From Lepeophtheirus salmonis (Eukaryota > Arthropoda > Copepoda > Siphonostomatoida > Caligidae), in the NCBI RefSeq assembly GCF_016086655.4, contig NC_052133.2:44012383-44076382 (forward strand): DNA of 64,000 bases, written 5' to 3'. The position numbers were made by a program, and so were the translations under genes. Shown here piece after piece: positions 58,893 through 64,000 of this stretch. Position 1 is the stretch's first letter. Each line of letters opens with the position of its first letter. The notes beneath the pieces are model-generated. The model saw only the letters and a list, made by a program, of their open reading frames with translations. It was not told the DNA's origin and did no database searches.

Positions 58893-59300
58893 CTACAGGG
58901 GATAGGCTGGAGGGGATGTAGTCCCTCAAATTAAGGAACTTTTACTTTTTACTACATTTTTTTTTTCATCTAGACAAATAACAACAAACCATAAAATGTA
59001 AAATTTTGAAATTTGTTGCTACAAAGTTTAATATTTGAAGTTAAATTTTTGAAAAAAAAGTCCAAAAAAATGTAATAAATAAATAAATTAAAAATTTATT
59101 TAAAAAAAAATGTGATATTCCAAAAAAATTTACTTTTCTGTGAATAGGTATGGATTTTTGAATTCTTTTCCAAAAAATTTAATTTTTTGTGAATAGCTAT
59201 GAAGTTTTGATTTTTTTTTCCAAAAAATTTAATTTCTGTGAATAACTATGGATTTAAAAAAAATACAAAACCAAGCCCCCAAAATATAATCCTTAATTGT
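58893..59300 (+). repeat. T-rich MITE-like repeat (family A), copy
   Basis: It starts GGCTGGAGGGGATGTAGTCC, then TTAAGGAACTTTTACTTTTT, and ends ACCAAGCCCCCAAAATATAA with TCCTTAATTG. The interior has GTGAATAGCTATGAAGTTTT and similar units. The outer CGTCCGCAGG-type termini are eroded. Confidence 0.65.
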
Positions 59301-59760
59301 GATAACGGACGGCACTGTATACTAGACCCTTTTTTTGTATAAAAATCTTTTTTTACATCGTTAATCATTATATGCAATATGAATTATTATTTACATAGAT
59401 TAGACAATAAATTAAGCACATATTACATGCCATGCAAGAATAAGATGTTTCTCTTTAATAATAATCCTCTGATTCTCGTCCCTTATCTATCGAAAGAATA
59501 ATCCAATTTGCAAAAACATAGCTTTACCCATTAATTTAACATTTTTGGTATATTATGCTCTTGTGTTTTGTTTTTGTCCTGGATCCCCAAAAGGACGGAC
59601 CATGCCTCTCCACATCTCCATCCCTTACAAAAGAAGCTGGATCCGTCTTGTATGGTTTGCATTCGACATTTCTGGTCCGTCTATAGGGATTTCTTGATTA
59701 ATTGTTAATCTTTTGTCCTTTTCTTGGATATATTTACCGTATCTCTAAATCTTCGTTTAC

Positions 59761-59966
59761 CAAAAAGAAAAAGAAAGAAAAGACTGAAAATGAGTTGATA
59801 GTCAGCCAAATCTTCCCAACTGTGGAGATATTCTTCATTTAATGGTAGGGAATTGTTTAAAGTACAGCAAGAGATCACTCTAAGCAAATATAAGCATAGT
59901 GAAAATCCAGTGTGGAATGGATATGGCTCTAATTCATCAACGGTCCGAACATTAATCCACAACTGA
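59761..59966 (-). CDS. Candidate internal exon, unknown protein
   Basis: On the minus strand, an acceptor-like ATGTGTTATTGTTTAG|TCAG is followed by 68 open codons and a donor-like TTTTTG|GTAAAC. The reading includes QLWINVRTVDELEPYPFHTG, LNNSLPLNEEYLHSW and EDLADYQLIFSLFFLF. The composition looks protein-like, but I recognise no domain. A 22-bp word inside it (about 59900-59921) is also present at 60709-60730 next to a family B repeat, which raises the possibility that part is repeat derived. Confidence 0.25.
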
Positions 59967-60574
59967 CTAAACAATAACACATGAGCTGAAGATTCCCGGC
60001 TCTAACAAAAAATTAGTTGTTTTTTTCGTTCAAAATTGGCTTTTTTATATTGCTTTATGGAGTGGAGTCCCTATAAAGCAAAATTGTTTTTGATCCATTG
60101 TTTTGGAAATAACAAAAATACGTCACACTTTGCACATTAACTCACAAGCTAAAGAACAGATTCTGTTGTAATTTTGACAGCTGTATTTTGAAGGTTGATA
60201 CTAATTGGAAATGAGAGATACTTAAAAAAAAATAGAACCATCTATGTGTTAAGCCCGGCATTTTCAGCCCATGTGCTACAATATATATTTTATGCCTTCG
60301 GGTTAACGCCACCTGTTGATAGGCTCCATAGTTTCATGCGAATAGTTTGAGTGCCACCGATAGGTGGAGTTGAAAATTTAGAGCAGGGAATGGGCAAGAG
60401 TTTGAACTTTGATCTAGGGGGCAAATTGTATTTATTTTTCTACTAAGTGCATAAAATATAGGTGATTGGCTGCCCCCTTGCAAACTCTACCTTATGGTTC
60501 TAGACCCTTGCTGAATCCTGATGGTTGCTTATTCCAGATATCAACAATGGGTCCTCATGAATATGATTATAAAG

Positions 60575-61010
60575 GATCACCTGACAATTTGAAGAATATT
60601 ATAGAGGAGAGCAGCTTAGCTGTCATGACGTTTCATTAAATTAACTGCTAGGAGACCAAGGAAACATTCACAAATCCCACTCCCCATCTAGCAATAATAG
60701 AAGCAAAGATGAAAATCCAGTGTGGAATGGACATGTTAAAAAAAGAAACCGAAAATCAACATGGTAGGCCTGGCAATTTGAGCAATGTTTTGAAGGAGAG
60801 AAAAAATAATACTCATGACATTACATTAGATCACCTGCTATCAGCTGTGACAAAAGAGGAAGGGGAAAAGGATATAATCAAGGACATTTGCTATAATTAC
60901 TCTCCATCTCAATTTTACTCCAAGTCCAACAAGGAGTTACAATTATAACTCCGCAAAAAATCCTCAGGGCTACAAAATACAAAAAAAAAAAAATTTCCAT
61001 TCATTTGCAT
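60575..61010 (+). repeat. Interspersed repeat family B, long copy with internal duplication
   Basis: The 5' block (GACAATTTGAAGAATATTAT, AGCAGCTTAGCTGTCATGAC) occurs twice: at about 60581-60650 and, diverged, at about 60770-60840 (GGCAATTTGAGCAATGTTTT). The 3' block with CCAACAAGGAGTTACAATTA and AACTCCGCAAAAAATCCTCA follows. The open frame at 60709-60948 lies wholly within the repeat. Confidence 0.6.
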
Positions 61011-62149
61011 CATTTGCAAAACTCTTTGACTGCAAATAATTCCAAAGATTTAAAAAAACTAGAGATATAAAATGGATGACGGGGGATTTGGTCTTATGCA
61101 ATAACTTTAATCCAGATTGATCCCAGAAAAACCAACATTTTATTTAAAGAGAAACAAAAAGAGAGAAAAAATCATTGGATTTTTAAAATACCAAAGTTTG
61201 GTTTGTTCAGTGTATGAACTCTCGGGGATCTTATATGGTTTTAGAAACTGTGTAAAACAAAACTCACATAAATCATTATGAAATAATTATAAAACTTTCC
61301 TGTTTATAAAAAAAATTATTGCCTTTTGGAAAAAGGAGGTTACGTTGAGGGACAATGTATAAACAGTCATTTGCAACAGTTTAAGATCACCTGGGATATT
61401 TTCTTATTATGATTAGAAAATGAATGTATTTCAGAACTTTCTTTTTAAGTTGAATTCTTTGCTCAAACGACATGAAATAGTGTCAACACTTACTTTGAAC
61501 CCTTTTCGAATAAAATTAGACTTAGTTTTTTTGCAGGAAATAGAGGGAGATCTTAAAACAGTCAACTTCATCATGCCTTCATCTCTGGTGGACGTTTTCC
61601 TTGAGCACCCTGTTCCCTTTTTGTCCGTATAAATCCCTAATTTTGATATTATATTGATGGCAATGTGAAGAGCTGTCATACTAAAACGCATATATATACG
61701 GCAAGTTTGTGCTCAAAATAGCATTGCTTTATGTAACGTCACTATTTTAGCTCTTTGAACATCAGAAAAGGTAGCTTTTTTTGTGCAATTTTGAATAACA
61801 TTAATTACAGCTAATATGCAAGTACAACCTTCCCCTGCAAGTGTCATTAGGCAACAGGTTAATTAAAACAATGGACAGATACTGTGGAACATCACACGCA
61901 CCATACTTGTATAATACGTGTTCATACACATCAAGAAAATGATTATTATTGAGTTAGGTAAAATATCAGAAGTGGTTTTAAACTTTAGCAAATTACTGTA
62001 TATATGTATGATGTACAAAGAAGGGGCTTAGCAACGACACAGCTCGCGAATAACTTATAAGTTTATTGCCTTAATTACAAATGCCCTTCAAAAGTACAAA
62101 AGAATGCAACTAAGTTATTGATGACTCATCATTAACTCAGTTGTATATA
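61011..62149. other. No gene seen
   Basis: Open frames on both strands at 61420-61691 have no recognised domain. An exon cannot be excluded. Confidence 0.35.
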
Positions 62150-62600
62150 TAATGAGTAGAGATGGATTTGCATAAGAGCGCGAGGAGAAGGCAGGAGCGA
62201 TATTAATTATTACTGAAAAAATACCATTTTTAATATCAACTACCTGTTACATTATTTTGGGAAGAGAAAATGAATTATTACTATACAGAGGAGAACCTTC
62301 TACATTTAAAATAGCATTAGTACAGGAAAAAATATAATAATTATATTGAAAAACTTATATATTTATTTAATTACGCATTTTTAAATCAATTTACACCAAA
62401 GATAGTCGATAATTCTTCTTTTAGAGGGACAAGCTTACACACCCACGACTGATTAAATAATGAACAAAAAAGAAGAAAGAGCACACGATCAACCGTTTTT
62501 CTTTTTCTAATCACTATACTTAGTTTTTTATTCAAACGGACCCCATTTTGGTTGATGAGTTGTGATGAAGAAGTGATGAGCATAACAGCGCGAAGGGGCA
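62150..62600 (+). repeat. Interspersed repeat family F, longest copy
   Basis: It contains TGCATAAGAGCGCGAGGAGA, TTAATATCAACTACCTGTTA, GAGAAAATGAATTATTACTA, GAACCTTCTACATTTAAAAT, AATTTACACCAAAGATAGTC and GAAGAAAGAGCACACGATCA, and ends near GAGCATAACAGCGCGAAGGG. The start and end blocks (GAGCGCGAGGAGAAGG and GCATAACAGCGCGAAGGGGC) are similar to one another in direct orientation. Confidence 0.6.
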
Positions 62601-62804
62601 TTAGACCCTCACTATTTAAAAGACAATAATAATAAAAAGAGTTTGATTATGTTACCATCAATATTATAACGTCATTCTTATTAAACGGTTGTCATTATTA
62701 TTTAACTCCTGAGTAGTTAACTTATTTTCATACTGCACTCAATTTTATTGAAAACCTGATTAAACATTTGTATGTGCTCCTGAAATATGAAGAGTAACCC
62801 ACAG

Positions 62805-63330
62805 AAAAGTGGTATGAAAAGTTTCCGAACTCAAAGTGAAGATGGCAGCACTCGGAAATAAAAGCAATTCACCTCTATGTAGCATCTGTTGAGAGTTACT
62901 CACCAAAGTATGATCCATTTTGGACGTGCAGTTTTTATGTAGCACACGTTTGAGTGAGAAGATGCAAGGGTTTTTGTGAACTTGGAGATTATAGAGTATC
63001 AAGCTGTCATTAAATATTTCCGTTTTTTTAAAGTGAAACCTTTAAATAGATTCAAGCAATAGGAGACATATAAAGGCTTGTTGTGCTAAAATTTTGACGT
63101 GTCTAAGTCAATCCAACGCGGAATAATTGAGCCGAAGACAAAAAGGGTTTCGTAGACAACTATTTTGCAGTGATAAACCCTCATAACTCCTTTGACGGGT
63201 ACCAGAGTTTGAAGCACCGCCGGAAAAAGTGTGTTGAGTGACAAGGAGACTATGTTCAAAAAGAAAATAATAACTCAAAAAATATGTTTTGTATCCTTGT
63301 TAGGTCGGAAACTCTTCAAAACACCACTTT
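62805..63330 (+). mobile_element. Mariner-type deletion derivative close upstream of the EFCAB2 exon
   Basis: TIRs: the left end has AAAAGTGGTATGAAAAGTTT and CCGAACTCA, the right end has TCGGAAACTCTTCAAAAC and CCACTTT, matching in reverse. On the plus strand, an N-terminal fragment (IIEYQAVIKYFRF, about 62985-63025) is followed by the C-terminal fragment KKCVE*QGDYVQKE (stop shown by the asterisk, about 63225-63265), a mariner-type tail. The catalytic core is deleted. It ends about 145 bp before the start codon at 63476. Confidence 0.65.
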
Positions 63331-63475
63331 AAATACCATATGCACTTTTACATATTGATTAAGTAAGCTTTTATGTTTGATCAATAAGGCATTGTTTTAT
63401 TCTATGTACATCTATTGACGAAACAGGTATACACATGATATTATGAAAAATACACTTCAGTCTTGAAATTGGAGC

Positions 63476-63635
63476 ATGACAGAGAAAAAGAAAAGTCCTT
63501 ATATTATATCCACACATCAAACTCCTAACGAGTCCGCTATCCAAACAAAAATTCAAGAAGTTTTTGAGATATTTGATCACGAACAAAACAACACAGTAGA
63601 TATTCGGGAAATTGGAACCATTATTCGGGGACTTG
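63476..63635 (+). CDS. EFCAB2: EFCAB2 (DRC8)-type EF-hand protein, first coding exon
   Basis: EFCAB2/DRC8 is an EF-hand protein of the axonemal nexin-dynein regulatory complex in cilia. The ATG at 63476 opens 53 codons. An N-terminal polar leader is followed by an EF-hand helix and loop that read EVFEIFDHEQNNTVDIREIG and continue TIIRGLG. This is a near match to the first EF-hand region of the animal EFCAB2 family. The exon ends at TTG|GTATTT (donor GT at 63636), directly after the GLG codons, in phase 1. The frame read through the donor soon reaches a stop, supporting the splice. The remaining exons lie beyond the window. A mariner derivative lies just upstream and a family A repeat starts about 55 bp into the intron. 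Confidence 0.85.
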
Positions 63636-63689
63636 GTATTTCATATATTATTTACTACAAAAATAATTGATGCAGGTCTGGCTTTAGAT

Positions 63690-64000
63690 CAGTGGCGAAG
63701 GAACCATAGGGGTAATTGCCATCCCCTCCCCCACTTGGGGGGATTTTATCAAAAGTTATTGCAATATTTTTTTCTAAGAAATTCATTTTTTTGTGAATAG
63801 CTTTGGATTTTTGAAAATAAATTTAATATTTTAAATTTTTTGGAAAAAAATGAATATAAACATTTAATTTTTAGAATTTTAAATTTTTATGAACCGATCT
63901 TGATTTTTGAAATTGTAAATTTTTTCTAAACAACTATAGATTTTTGATATTTTTTGTGAACAAATTTGGATTTTTGTTTTATTTCCTCAAAATTCATGTT
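63690..64000 (+). repeat. T-rich MITE-like repeat (family A) in the EFCAB2 intron, runs off the window
   Basis: It begins with CAGTGGCGAAGGAACCATAG, GGGTAATTGCCATCCCC and a C-run, then the blocks TTTGTGAATAGCTTTGGATT and AAATTTAATATTTTAAATTT. The right end lies outside the window. Confidence 0.6.

Overview
The window looks like an intron- and repeat-rich stretch of an AT-rich animal nuclear genome. Evidence seen directly: long AT-rich gene-poor spacers, abundant Tc1/mariner, LINE and MITE-like remnants, no bacterial-type gene packing, and two clear eukaryotic genes. The combination of an intronless ZUFSP-type peptidase gene, mariner-type debris and the very frequent T-rich interspersed repeat reminds me of a caligid sea louse (copepod, Lepeophtheirus-like). 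That organism call is an inference from recollection, not from a search.

Layout. 1-7 kb: gene-free, with several families of short inverted-terminus repeats. 7.3-8.4 kb: a decayed LINE ORF2 on the minus strand. 9.5-10.4 kb: a broken Tc1/mariner-type element with both terminal inverted repeats (TIRs). 12-15 kb: a GC-richer island of unknown nature and one candidate first coding exon (14544-14637). 15.3-17.1 kb: a 1.8-kb element with TIRs. 17.4-31.2 kb: a graveyard of T-rich MITE-like copies and at least six mariner/Tc1 remnants. 31.4-32.6 kb: a broken retroelement-type integrase with a zinc-finger, Cys-rich tail. 37.1-41.5 kb: two copies of an otherwise unrecognised 1.9-kb element lying head to head as a very long inverted repeat. 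45.0-47.6 kb: the one complete gene, a ZUFSP/ZUP1-type deubiquitinase in a single open exon, with a repeat element ending about 108 bp before its start codon. 50.3-53.3 kb: a second LINE, split by a Tc1-type insertion. 54.5-59.3 kb: hairpin, mariner deletion derivative, MITEs and a third, shortened copy of the 1.9-kb element. 63.5 kb to the end: the first coding exon of an EFCAB2 (DRC8)-type EF-hand protein, whose first intron begins with another T-rich repeat and runs off the window.

Functionally the two secure genes are unrelated: a K63-ubiquitin-chain peptidase linked to genome maintenance, and an axonemal/calcium-binding EF-hand protein. Nearly everything else is mobile-element derived. 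The most interesting unnamed material is the 1.9-kb inverted element pair and its shortened relative, the T-rich MITE family with GC-rich termini, and the integrase remnant flanked by inverted repeats. Boundaries of decayed elements were set by eye and are approximate.
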